This document shows positions 6,332 through 12,097 of a stretch of DNA of 12,097 nt, one piece after another. Numbering within the stretch: position 1 is the first letter of the stretch; each line of letters opens with the position of its first letter. The stretch covers positions 1-12,097 of the forward strand of contig DHNC01000011.1 of NCBI GenBank assembly GCA_002406115.1, in the 5' to 3' direction. The notes below the pieces were generated by a model. That model made no database searches, was not told the origin of the DNA, and worked only from the letters and a program-made list of their open reading frames with translations. Source of the DNA: Christensenella sp. UBA4626 (GTDB taxonomy: Bacteria; Bacillota; Clostridia; Christensenellales; UBA1242). Position numbers and translations under genes: made by a program.

Positions 6332-6440
6332 CCTGTTTGATGTTTGTTCTTTAATTTCTTATCCCTACGTTGCCTTATTTTTAGGCATAAAATAACAGGA
6401 ATAAAGAGCAAGTTATCGTTATACAAGCTCAACAAACATC
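6332..6440. other. Intergenic stretch with nested inverted repeats (possible structured 3' RNA)
   Basis: No gene is seen between rsmI and the terminator. Outer arms GATGTTTGTT (6339-6348) and AACAAACATC (6431-6440) pair perfectly. Inside are CCTGTT (6332-6337) with AACAGG (6394-6399), and two mutually exclusive small hairpins: TGCCT/AGGCA (6371-6375, 6383-6387) and TTATTTT/AAAATAA (6375-6381, 6389-6395). It could be part of a structured 3' end or remnant DNA; no known RNA family is recognised. Confidence 0.35.
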
Positions 6441-6461
6441 CAGCAACAGCCTTAACACAGC

Positions 6462-6492
6462 AAAAAAATGGACATTTCTGTCCATTTTTTTT
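6462..6492. terminator. Bidirectional terminator between rsmI and the large surface protein gene
   Basis: Perfect 13-bp stem AAAAAAATGGACA (6462-6474) with TGTCCATTTTTTT (6479-6491), loop TTTC, flanked by A-run and T-run, so it can serve both converging transcripts. The minus-strand stop codon is about 20 bp away. Confidence 0.92.
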
Positions 6493-6510
6493 CTAACCTA
6501 TTCGTTAAAA

Positions 6511-9500
6511 TTATTCAACGTCACCTGATTTTGCGTCAGTATCTTCAACTTTTTCAACTTCAGTTGTTTCTTCTTTAACTTCTGTTGTTTTAGTTTTTGG
6601 TTGTTTGTTTGATTTTGCCTTGTTAGAGCCACCTTTGCCCTTGCCTGTTAAAGCGAAGAACAAGATTACGCCAGCAAGAACAACCAATGACAATACGATG
6701 AGGACAACGCCAACAACTGTATCATTTTTCTTTTCTACGTCAGTTTTTGTTGTGACTTTGAATTTGATTTCTTTTTCACCAGTGTTTGTGTTGCTATCGG
6801 TTGCTTTGATAACCAATTTATATTCACCAGTTGAACTGATTGTATAAGTTTTTGAATAAGTGTCTGAACTGCTTGTTGACATTGTGCTGTCGCCATTTTT
6901 CAATTCAACAGTCAATGTATCCCAGTTCATGTTTTTGATAGCGCCTGTTTCATCTTTATCTGTCAAAGACAAGTTTGTGTTGTAAGTTTTTACAGTGTCG
7001 CCATTTGTGATAACAATTTCAAGTTTGCGTTCACGAGTTGATGTTGAAGTTTTAACCAAGTTGATTTTGTATTCGATGTTTGTTTTGCCATCGTAAATCA
7101 ATTCTTGTGACAAATCTTCTTCGTGGTCAATTGTGATTACTGGTGGAACATTGTCACCAACTTTGATTGTTAATGATTTTGTGATTTTTGAATATTTTGT
7201 TGTTGCAGTGTATTCAACTTTATAATCACCAGTCAAAGTGCTGCTAGTTGTAAATTGCCATACGGTTGAGTTGTTTTCAGTTTTCTTTGTAACAGGTTGT
7301 TCGTCACCTTTAAATGTAACTTTAAGGGTAACTTTTGCTTTTTCTTCACCCTGAGATGCGCTCAAATCTGGAAGAGTAACCACACTGCCCTTTGGAGCAT
7401 ACGCATAATCACTTTCGTTGATTGTTTCGTTCCATTTAAGTTCTGGACGAGTTACGTTTACTGTGTAAGTTTGCTTTTCTGCTGTGAATGTTTCGGCGCC
7501 ATCTTGGTAAGTTGCGGTGTAAGTGATTGTGTATTTACCTTCGTCGATGAATACGAAACTGTTGTCGTCATCGCCAGATTCCCACTTATTGCCGTTATCT
7601 TCAACAGTGTAAGAGATTGTTACGCCAGTTTTGTTTGTGATATCTTCTTTGCTTTCGCCCTTTGTCCACAATGTTGGGTCAAAGACTAATTTCATACCAG
7701 TTTCACCAACAATGTTGTTTGCGGTTGAGTTGTCTGCATCAAAATCGCCAGTGTAAGTGATTTTAAGTTCTGGTTCGCTTGCCAACTTAACTTCAAATGT
7801 CAAGTAAACATAAGTTGTGTTGCCAGCGTCGTCAGATGCACTGTAAATGACATGATATGTGCCAACTTCTGTTGTTTTAATCTTGCCACCATAGATGACT
7901 GACTTGCCGTTGATGTTGTTTTTGTAAACTTTGTTGGTTGGAGTTTTGTAATCCATACCGATTGTGCTGTTTTCTGGTGTGTTGATATAGTAAACAACGC
8001 TCATTCTCAATGATTTATCGTTATCTTCAAAAGCGATGTCTGGCAATGAAACCACGTCACCTTGTCTTACAACCAAATTGGTCATATCTTCGGCGCTGAA
8101 CTTTTTGTCAGATTCTTCTGCTGCATAACCTTCAACTGTAAGGATTGAATTTGCAGGAGCATCAACATCGTTCATGTTTTTGATTTTAAGGGTTTTGCGA
8201 GTTACTGCAATGTTGCCGTCATCATCAATTGAGAATGCAACCAAATATGCATTTTCGCTGTTATTGTAGTCTTCAAGTTGAACTTCAAATGTGTTTTTGT
8301 TTGTTTGAGTTGCATATTTAAAGCCAGTGTAACCACTCATGGCATTTTTGAATTCATCTGTTTCAATCAAATGCTTGCTGCCATAAACGCTATCGCCACG
8401 TGCGGCACTTGCTGCTGCAAATGCATTTTGAAGGTCTTGCAAAAGATTTGATGAAGATGTTTCGTAATAATAGAAGACTGCTGTTTTCAAGCGTTTATCA
8501 GCGTTAGTTGTTGAATCGCCACGTTTTGTTTCTTTTGCGGTGATGTTTACGCTGAATTTGCCGTCACTTGCAACTGAATAATTTTCTTTAATATTGTTGA
8601 TTTCAACAGTGTGTTCAACATCTGTAGTTGTTCCTCTTGTTGGAGTTCCTAAAATGTTGAATGTGTACATTGTTGTGTTTGAAACATACAAATAACTATC
8701 TTGTTTTGTGATGTCTTTTGTCAAAACATAATAGCCAAGTGTATATTCACCAGCCATATTTGATTTTTCTTCCTCTGTTGCGAGGTTGAATTCAAATTTA
8801 ACTGCTTTATTGAATGTTCCGATATTTGCATTTTCGCCAGCGGCATTCATTTGACTTGCAAGTTCAGTGTCTGCTGCTGTGATTGTGTATTTAGCACCAT
8901 CTTTAATCATAACGTTATCGAGATAGTAGATTGTGCTTGTACGAGTGCTTTGGATATAACGAACGAAGATGAAATCTTTGTAATCTGTTACAGCGTCTGT
9001 TGCGTAGATTGCTGGGAAATTAAGTTCGTTGTAGCCATATTGATTTTTAAGTTCGGTTGCAACTGATGTGTCAACGATTGGGTTGCCCTTTTTGTCAACT
9101 TTTGGATTGCCGTTTTCATCCAACTCGTAGTCGTAAGCCATAAATACTTCTGGCTTTGTGTTGTCTTTAACGCCGTCAATTGTAACTTTGATTGATTTTG
9201 TGTTTTTGTAAGCATCTTCGATTGTATATTCAACATACCAATCACCAAGCATTGCTGTTGTGTATGATGTTTGGTCGAAGAATTCTTTTGTCATGCTGAA
9301 TTTGAAATCGTTGTTTGTTAAAGTTCTTGTGATGCTGCCATCTTTGTTGCTGATAACGATAGATTTAACATTGTGTTCAACATCGTCCTTTTCAGCGTTA
9401 TTTACAACAACGTCTGGAAGAGTGATGTCTTTTTGACCCAATTCAACATTAGGCATTGTTGGGATGTTGATAGACAAATCAGCACTTGTTGGAGCAACAT

Positions 9501-10368
9501 AGTCTTTTTCAACTTCAACGGTGAAAGATTTTTTAGGAGGATTGTTGCCGAAAGCATATGAATACTCTACTGTAAACTTGCCTTCAACAGAAGTGTACAA
9601 ATAATATTTTCCGTCTTCATATTTGAAAACTGAATCAGTATCTTCGGTTGAAAGTTGTTTGCCATATGCGTCAAAAACTTTAAGTGTTACGCCAGTGTTG
9701 GAAACATAAGCACCTTCACTGTTTTTAACACTTGCAACTGGCAATTCAAGTTTGTTTGTGGCAGATTTTGCAACTTTTTCTGGCAACAAAGTTTTCAAAC
9801 CTTTGTTTGCACCCTCTGCTTGTTGAGCAAAATCAAGAGTGTAACTAACATTTTCAACTGTTACGGAATAAGTGTCTGAATACAAAAGTTTTGAGCCTTC
9901 TTCCATAATGTAGACAATGTCGTATTTACCGTTGTTAAGCGCACTGATAGAGATATATTCATCACCAGCTGCCGCATCGTAACCTTCGTCACCCTCTTTT
10001 ACAACTGTGTCGCCATCAACTTTGATTTTTGTGAAATAGCCTTCTTCGGTTGTTGCAGCCTCAGAAGAACCAACTTTGTAGTCATGTGCTGTAAAACTTG
10101 GGTCAATCACACGGATTGTGTATTTTGCGCTTGTTTGCCAAGTTGAATTTTCTTTAAGCAATGGCACACGCAATGATTGATTTTTTTCCGCATCAACGAA
10201 TGTTGAACGTGGCATTTTAACTGCTTTTATAGCCATGTTGTAATCTGTGCTTGTTTTTTCAAGCGCATAGAAACTGCCCATTGTTGGCGCAATTGCAAAC
10301 AAAAAACTTGCAACGGCGAAAGCCATAAAGCATAAGATAACTTTAAAATACTTCTTTAATGATTTCAT
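6511..10368 (-). CDS. Large secreted, membrane-anchored protein with serial Ig-like domains
   Basis: Protein of 1285 aa. Residues 1-35 are a signal peptide: basic MKSLKKYFK, a hydrophobic core to ~28, probable cleavage after SFYA. The exposed part (36-1210) is built of beta-rich modules, most ending in a recurring strand pattern like G(K/D/T)Y.(V/I).Y.A followed by T/V-rich strand: near 147-172, 263-287, 375-398, 836-860, 944-972, 1047-1071 and 1181-1206. These look like bacterial Ig-like domains of adhesins and cell-envelope proteins. No cysteine occurs after the signal peptide. A membrane helix (~1217-1240) is followed by a tail that is basic (KGKGGSNKAKSNK) then acidic (EVKEETTEVEKVED). 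There is no LPxTG motif. AGGAG (10375-10379) and a near-consensus promoter precede the ATG. The ligand is unknown; adhesion is an inference. Confidence 0.9.
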   Translation of the reverse strand: MKSLKKYFKVILCFMAFAVASFLFAIAPTMGSFYALEKTSTDYNMAIKAVKMPRSTFVDAEKNQSLRVPLLKENSTWQTSAKYTIRVIDPSFTAHDYKVGSSEAATTEEGYFTKIKVDGDTVVKEGDEGYDAAAGDEYISISALNNGKYDIVYIMEEGSKLLYSDTYSVTVENVSYTLDFAQQAEGANKGLKTLLPEKVAKSATNKLELPVASVKNSEGAYVSNTGVTLKVFDAYGKQLSTEDTDSVFKYEDGKYYLYTSVEGKFTVEYSYAFGNNPPKKSFTVEVEKDYVAPTSADLSINIPTMPNVELGQKDITLPDVVVNNAEKDDVEHNVKSIVISNKDGSITRTLTNNDFKFSMTKEFFDQTSYTTAMLGDWYVEYTIEDAYKNTKSIKVTIDGVKDNTKPEVFMAYDYELDENGNPKVDKKGNPIVDTSVATELKNQYGYNELNFPAIYATDAVTDYKDFIFVRYIQSTRTSTIYYLDNVMIKDGAKYTITAADTELASQMNAAGENANIGTFNKAVKFEFNLATEEEKSNMAGEYTLGYYVLTKDITKQDSYLYVSNTTMYTFNILGTPTRGTTTDVEHTVEINNIKENYSVASDGKFSVNITAKETKRGDSTTNADKRLKTAVFYYYETSSSNLLQDLQNAFAAASAARGDSVYGSKHLIETDEFKNAMSGYTGFKYATQTNKNTFEVQLEDYNNSENAYLVAFSIDDDGNIAVTRKTLKIKNMNDVDAPANSILTVEGYAAEESDKKFSAEDMTNLVVRQGDVVSLPDIAFEDNDKSLRMSVVYYINTPENSTIGMDYKTPTNKVYKNNINGKSVIYGGKIKTTEVGTYHVIYSASDDAGNTTYVYLTFEVKLASEPELKITYTGDFDADNSTANNIVGETGMKLVFDPTLWTKGESKEDITNKTGVTISYTVEDNGNKWESGDDDNSFVFIDEGKYTITYTATYQDGAETFTAEKQTYTVNVTRPELKWNETINESDYAYAPKGSVVTLPDLSASQGEEKAKVTLKVTFKGDEQPVTKKTENNSTVWQFTTSSTLTGDYKVEYTATTKYSKITKSLTIKVGDNVPPVITIDHEEDLSQELIYDGKTNIEYKINLVKTSTSTRERKLEIVITNGDTVKTYNTNLSLTDKDETGAIKNMNWDTLTVELKNGDSTMSTSSSDTYSKTYTISSTGEYKLVIKATDSNTNTGEKEIKFKVTTKTDVEKKNDTVVGVVLIVLSLVVLAGVILFFALTGKGKGGSNKAKSNKQPKTKTTEVKEETTEVEKVEDTDAKSGDVE

Positions 10369-10398
10369 TATGTTCTCCTATATAAGTAAGTCTAGAAA

Positions 10399-10427
10399 AT
10401 TATATAAAATATGGAATATTTTGTCAA
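10399..10427 (-). promoter_or_regulatory. Near-consensus promoter of the large surface protein gene
   Basis: On the minus strand, TTGACA (10422-10427), a 17-bp spacer and TATAAT (10399-10404): both boxes perfect. Expected start is near 10392, so the leader is about 24 nt and includes AGGAG. This suggests high constitutive expression. Confidence 0.88.
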
Positions 10428-10496
10428 ACGAAAATCTATGTGTTTTTCAAAGTTTGATGTAAATAGTTTAAGAGAAATTTTTTAAAATAAACGGAG

Positions 10497-10538
10497 AAAA
10501 AAAACTAGTTATGTCGAAATAACGAAATAACCAGTTTT
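10497..10538 (-). terminator. Terminator downstream of the HicB-like two-gene unit
   Basis: On the minus strand the arms AAAACT and AGTTTT (10501-10506, 10533-10538) plus GTTAT/ATAAC (10508-10512, 10527-10531), separated by one mismatch, form an imperfect 11-bp stem followed by U8, half of it in the stem. It lies about 70 bp after the stop of the 175-aa gene. Confidence 0.65.
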
Positions 10539-10610
10539 GTGCCTCTTTTCTTCAACTCGTTTGCTTAACTTTTTGTTAAATTTGTTAAGGAAAATATATA
10601 TAAGTAAGGT

Positions 10611-11138
10611 TTATATTCTGGAAAGTTGCTCGGTTGCATATTCTTTTGTTATAAAATTGAACTCGTCGCTGCTTGCCAAAAAATATTGTTTTTCACGGTG
10701 TTTGTTGAGCATTGTTAAAAACTCACTATCCAAACTTTTGTACCTTTCAATCAAAATGCTGTTGAGTTTTTCAAAATCTATTGTTTTTGCATCCGATATT
10801 GCTTTTGCCGTGCTGATTGCCCACTCGTTTGGCTCTTCCCCATTTGGATTGTCAAAATTGCAAAGAATGTTCATATTTTCAGGAGAAACAGCCAACTTGC
10901 AAATGACTTTGATTTTTTCCAAAGTAGTGCGAGGCAACTCTTTGACCGCATTTGCGTCCATGTAGTAAAATTCGTAAAGCCTGTCAGTTTCCCCCATTAT
11001 AGCCTTGGCGTGAAGCGGACGTTTTAAAACAACCCTATCGCCGTAAACGCCTCTTCCTCTCTTGTATTCCACAATCTCGTAAAAATTATTTATCAAAAAG
11101 TCCAGTTGTGGCCAGTTTTGTACGTTGACTTTTGTCAT
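10611..11138 (-). CDS. Protein of unknown family, partner of the HicB-like gene (175 aa)
   Basis: I do not recognise this 175-aa protein. It has no signal peptide or membrane helix and looks soluble and mixed alpha/beta. The first 60 residues are aromatic and basic (NWPQLDFLINNFYEIVEYKRGRG, VVLKRPLHAKAIMGE). The centre has a helix-like TTLEKIKVICKLAVSPENMNIL (71-92), then NPNGEEPNEWAISTAKAI (97-114), and the C-terminal third is helical and charged (EKLNSILIERYKSLDSEF). The ATG at 11136-11138 is chosen over an in-frame TTG 6 nt earlier because AGGAG (11145-11149) lies exactly 6 nt before it. That RBS overlaps the end of the HicB-like gene, so the two genes are one operon. It is too large for the usual ~60-aa HicA toxin and shows no HicA-like histidine motif near the start. 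Confidence 0.8.
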   Translation of the reverse strand: MTKVNVQNWPQLDFLINNFYEIVEYKRGRGVYGDRVVLKRPLHAKAIMGETDRLYEFYYMDANAVKELPRTTLEKIKVICKLAVSPENMNILCNFDNPNGEEPNEWAISTAKAISDAKTIDFEKLNSILIERYKSLDSEFLTMLNKHREKQYFLASSDEFNFITKEYATEQLSRI

Positions 11139-11147
11139 AGGCAACTC

Positions 11148-11417
11148 CTATGTCAACGCATCAACCAACAACACAATGTGCTTTTTGTTTGCCTTGTAAA
11201 GTGTTTCAAAATCCGATGGGGATTCCAATTCGCAGTCAAACTTGATGGCACATTCGATGGTTGCGCACAAATATTCCTTGGCTTTGATAAACGCATCAAC
11301 AATTGTTTCACCTTCGGTCACGATGCCCAAATCTGGGATAGAAACAGTGAACCAACCTGTGTTTGAACCCTTTTCATCATCTCTATACATAATTACTGGA
11401 TAAACTAAATCTTTCAT
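11148..11417 (-). CDS. HicB-like antitoxin-family protein
   Basis: Protein of 89 aa with the HicB partial RNase H fold: YPVIMYRDDEKG (6-17), GWFTVSIPDLGIVTEGETIVDAFIKAKEYL (21-50) and the late ESPSDFETL (65-73) follow the family pattern (strand, W-strand-strand, PDL, G-T-x-x-A helix, P-S). The family's usual PGC after PDL is replaced by GIV. The protein ends at residue 89 with no clear helix-turn-helix or ribbon-helix-helix domain. HicB proteins normally neutralise the mRNA-interferase HicA and repress their operon; neither is shown here. The start is ATG 11415-11417 with the AAGGGGAA RBS; the 13 codons upstream are open but belong to the leader. It is first of a two-gene operon with the 175-aa protein, 9 bp downstream. 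Confidence 0.75.
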   Translation of the reverse strand: MKDLVYPVIMYRDDEKGSNTGWFTVSIPDLGIVTEGETIVDAFIKAKEYLCATIECAIKFDCELESPSDFETLYKANKKHIVLLVDALT

Positions 11418-11438
11418 ATCTTCCCCTTTGCTCCAAAT

Positions 11439-11543
11439 TGTGGCAAATTTTTGCAAACTTTATTGCACGCAAAAATATCCTCTAAAATGATTATAATACA
11501 TAATAACATAAAAAATTTTTTAAGTAAAACAAATTTTGCCACA
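11439..11543. promoter_or_regulatory. Inverted repeat flanking the putative promoter of the HicB-like operon
   Basis: TGTGGCAAA (11439-11447) and TTTGCCACA (11535-11543) are exact 9-bp inverted copies, 87 bp apart, one inside the leader and one upstream of the putative -10. Such spacing would suit a looping autorepressor, as in many toxin-antitoxin operons, but this is inference. Confidence 0.35.
11490..11495 (-). promoter_or_regulatory. Putative -10 box of the HicB-like operon
   Basis: TATAAT on the minus strand about 73 bp before the HicB-like start. No good -35 is seen; the upstream sequence is only A+T (11511-11525). Confidence 0.35.
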
Positions 11544-11588
11544 TTTTTAATGAGCCTGTTAAAACGCTACACCGCTCTAAAATTTTGT

Positions 11589-11597
11589 TGTGGATAA
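11589..11597 (-). promoter_or_regulatory. Single perfect DnaA box
   Basis: TTATCCACA on the minus strand, identical to the consensus DnaA box. No other box is seen nearby and dnaA/dnaN are absent, so it is not by itself an origin. It lies in the untranscribed-looking gap between two minus-strand units. Confidence 0.35.
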
Positions 11598-11643
11598 CAA
11601 TAGAAAATTTTTTTCCTTTCATAAATGAGCTTGTTGTAGGCAG

Positions 11644-11669
11644 AAAAAAACCGCTGTGGTTAAGCGGTT
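11644..11669 (-). terminator. Terminator overlapping the end of the 86-aa gene
   Basis: On the minus strand, AACCGCT and AGCGGTT (arms 11663-11669 and 11649-11655) form a GC-rich 7-bp stem with a 7-nt loop followed by U7. The 5' arm includes the last two sense codons, and the TAA stop (11660-11662) lies in the loop. Confidence 0.9.
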
Positions 11670-11920
11670 ATTGTGTCTTCTTCGGTTTTGATTGTATAGT
11701 TTAAATATTCGCCAGATTTTTCCATTTTCTTGGCTGTTTTTTGAACGGCGGATTTGAAGAGTGTCCTTCCGTTAGACTTTTTTGGGCTGAAAGTATGAGT
11801 GGGAGTGGCGGTTCTGCTTTGAAGTTTTTGAGTGATTTCAGCAAGTTTGGATTTGCATAATTTTTCGTAATCTTCTTTATATTCCTTTCTTGCATTCAGC
11901 ATTATAATTTTGTTAATCAT
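11660..11920 (-). CDS. Small basic protein of unknown function (86 aa)
   Basis: Protein of 86 aa, rich in lysine and with no membrane segment or signal peptide. Residues 1-35 look helical and amphipathic (NARKEYKEDYEKLCKSKLAEITQ). Residues 36-55 are a Thr/Pro/Ser-rich linker (TATPTHTFSPKKSNG), and the rest is helical and charged, ending TEEDTITA. One cysteine at 22. The family is not recognised; the net positive charge would fit a nucleic-acid or ribosome partner, but this is only a guess. The gene is supported by an AGGAGG RBS (11928-11933) 7 nt before ATG, a promoter at 11949-11977 and a terminator at its end, so it is a complete single-gene unit. Confidence 0.78.
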   Translation of the reverse strand: MINKIIMLNARKEYKEDYEKLCKSKLAEITQKLQSRTATPTHTFSPKKSNGRTLFKSAVQKTAKKMEKSGEYLNYTIKTEEDTITA

Positions 11921-11948
11921 AATTGCGCCTCCTATATTTAATGACCAT

Positions 11949-11977
11949 ATATTATCACAAAATATTTAATTTGTAAA
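11949..11977 (-). promoter_or_regulatory. Promoter of the 86-aa gene
   Basis: On the minus strand, -35 TTTACA (11972-11977), 17-bp spacer, -10 TAATAT (11949-11954) preceded by TGA (extended -10). Expected start near 11942, about 22 nt before ATG. Confidence 0.72.
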
Positions 11978-12097
11978 TAGTTTTTGCAAAATTTTTTTAA
12001 TATTTTTTAAATGCCTCAAATCGCCTATAATATAGTATTTTATCGGGGTTTTTGATTTAATTTTATTTTTTATTATTTTTATTTTTTATTGATTTAA
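11978..12097. other. AT-rich intergenic end of the window
   Basis: Almost only A and T, with a low-complexity T-rich end. A TATAAT at 12026-12031 (plus) lacks a good -35, and no downstream gene is inside the window. No gene or repeat family seen. Confidence 0.5.

Noticed and set aside
7297..7689. Open frame of 130 codons on the plus strand inside the large surface protein gene
   Set aside because: It is antisense to a clear 1285-aa protein with signal peptide and membrane anchor, is rich in Cys/Phe/Val as expected of a shadow, and has no RBS.
10537..10965. Open frame of 142 codons on the plus strand
   Set aside because: It runs antisense through the 175-aa gene and begins over the terminator hairpin; no RBS or promoter.
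11418..11456. Longer N-terminus of the HicB-like protein (13 extra residues)
   Set aside because: The internal ATG at 11417 has an AAGGGGAA RBS and begins exactly where the HicB pattern starts; the extension also contains the RBS.
11586..11602. Resemblance to a lac operator (TTGTTGTGGATAACAAT)
   Set aside because: Only part of the operator matches, and no LacI-type regulator or sugar gene is nearby; the match is explained by the DnaA-like 9-mer plus a short palindrome.

Overview
The window looks like a piece of chromosome from a low-GC Gram-positive bacterium (Bacillota, Clostridia-like, probably an uncultured gut-type lineage). The evidence is the strong A+T bias, Shine-Dalgarno sites of AGGAG type, a RicT (YaaT/PSP1) gene, and the order holB-ricT-trmN6(yabB)-rsmI, which matches the Bacillus/Clostridium arrangement. 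The lineage is inference from sequence character, not from a search. No rRNA, tRNA, CRISPR array, transposase or phage structural gene was seen.

Layout. (1) 56-1246, minus: a DUF362-type iron-sulfur protein, apparently leaderless, with a terminator that overlaps its stop codon. (2) 1339-2405, plus: a small conserved-looking protein of unknown function, then greA. greA has a strong extended -10 promoter, two hairpins in its leader, a 4-copy tandem repeat that starts on its stop codon, and a terminator shared with the convergent next gene. (3) 2451-2964, minus: a small multi-helix membrane protein gene whose well-placed start lies in a different frame from its body, so it is frameshifted. (4) 3098-6312, plus: the housekeeping operon holB-ricT-trmN6-rsmI (clamp-loader subunit, Fe-S/RNA-maturation factor, tRNA methylase-like protein, 16S rRNA 2'-O-methylase). 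(5) 6313-6510: a convergent intergenic region with inverted repeats and a bidirectional terminator. (6) 6511-10368, minus: one very large (1285 aa) secreted, membrane-anchored protein with serial Ig-like domains, under a near-consensus promoter. (7) 10497-11543, minus: a two-gene unit, a HicB-like antitoxin-type protein followed by a 175-aa protein of unknown family, with its own terminator and an inverted repeat around its putative promoter. (8) 11644-11977, minus: a small basic protein with its own promoter, strong RBS and a terminator built into its last codons. (9) 11978-12097: AT-rich sequence with no gene seen.

How the genes relate. The plus-strand operon is core information-processing machinery: replication (HolB), RNA processing (RicT) and RNA modification (TrmN6-like, RsmI). 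greA is a transcription elongation factor. The rest is accessory or surface-related. The best candidate for something undescribed is the HicB-like gene coupled to an unrecognised 175-aa partner instead of the usual small HicA toxin. Other points worth a check are the leaderless promoters, the greA leader with its dyad at the transcription start, and the homopolymer-linked frameshift in the membrane protein gene.
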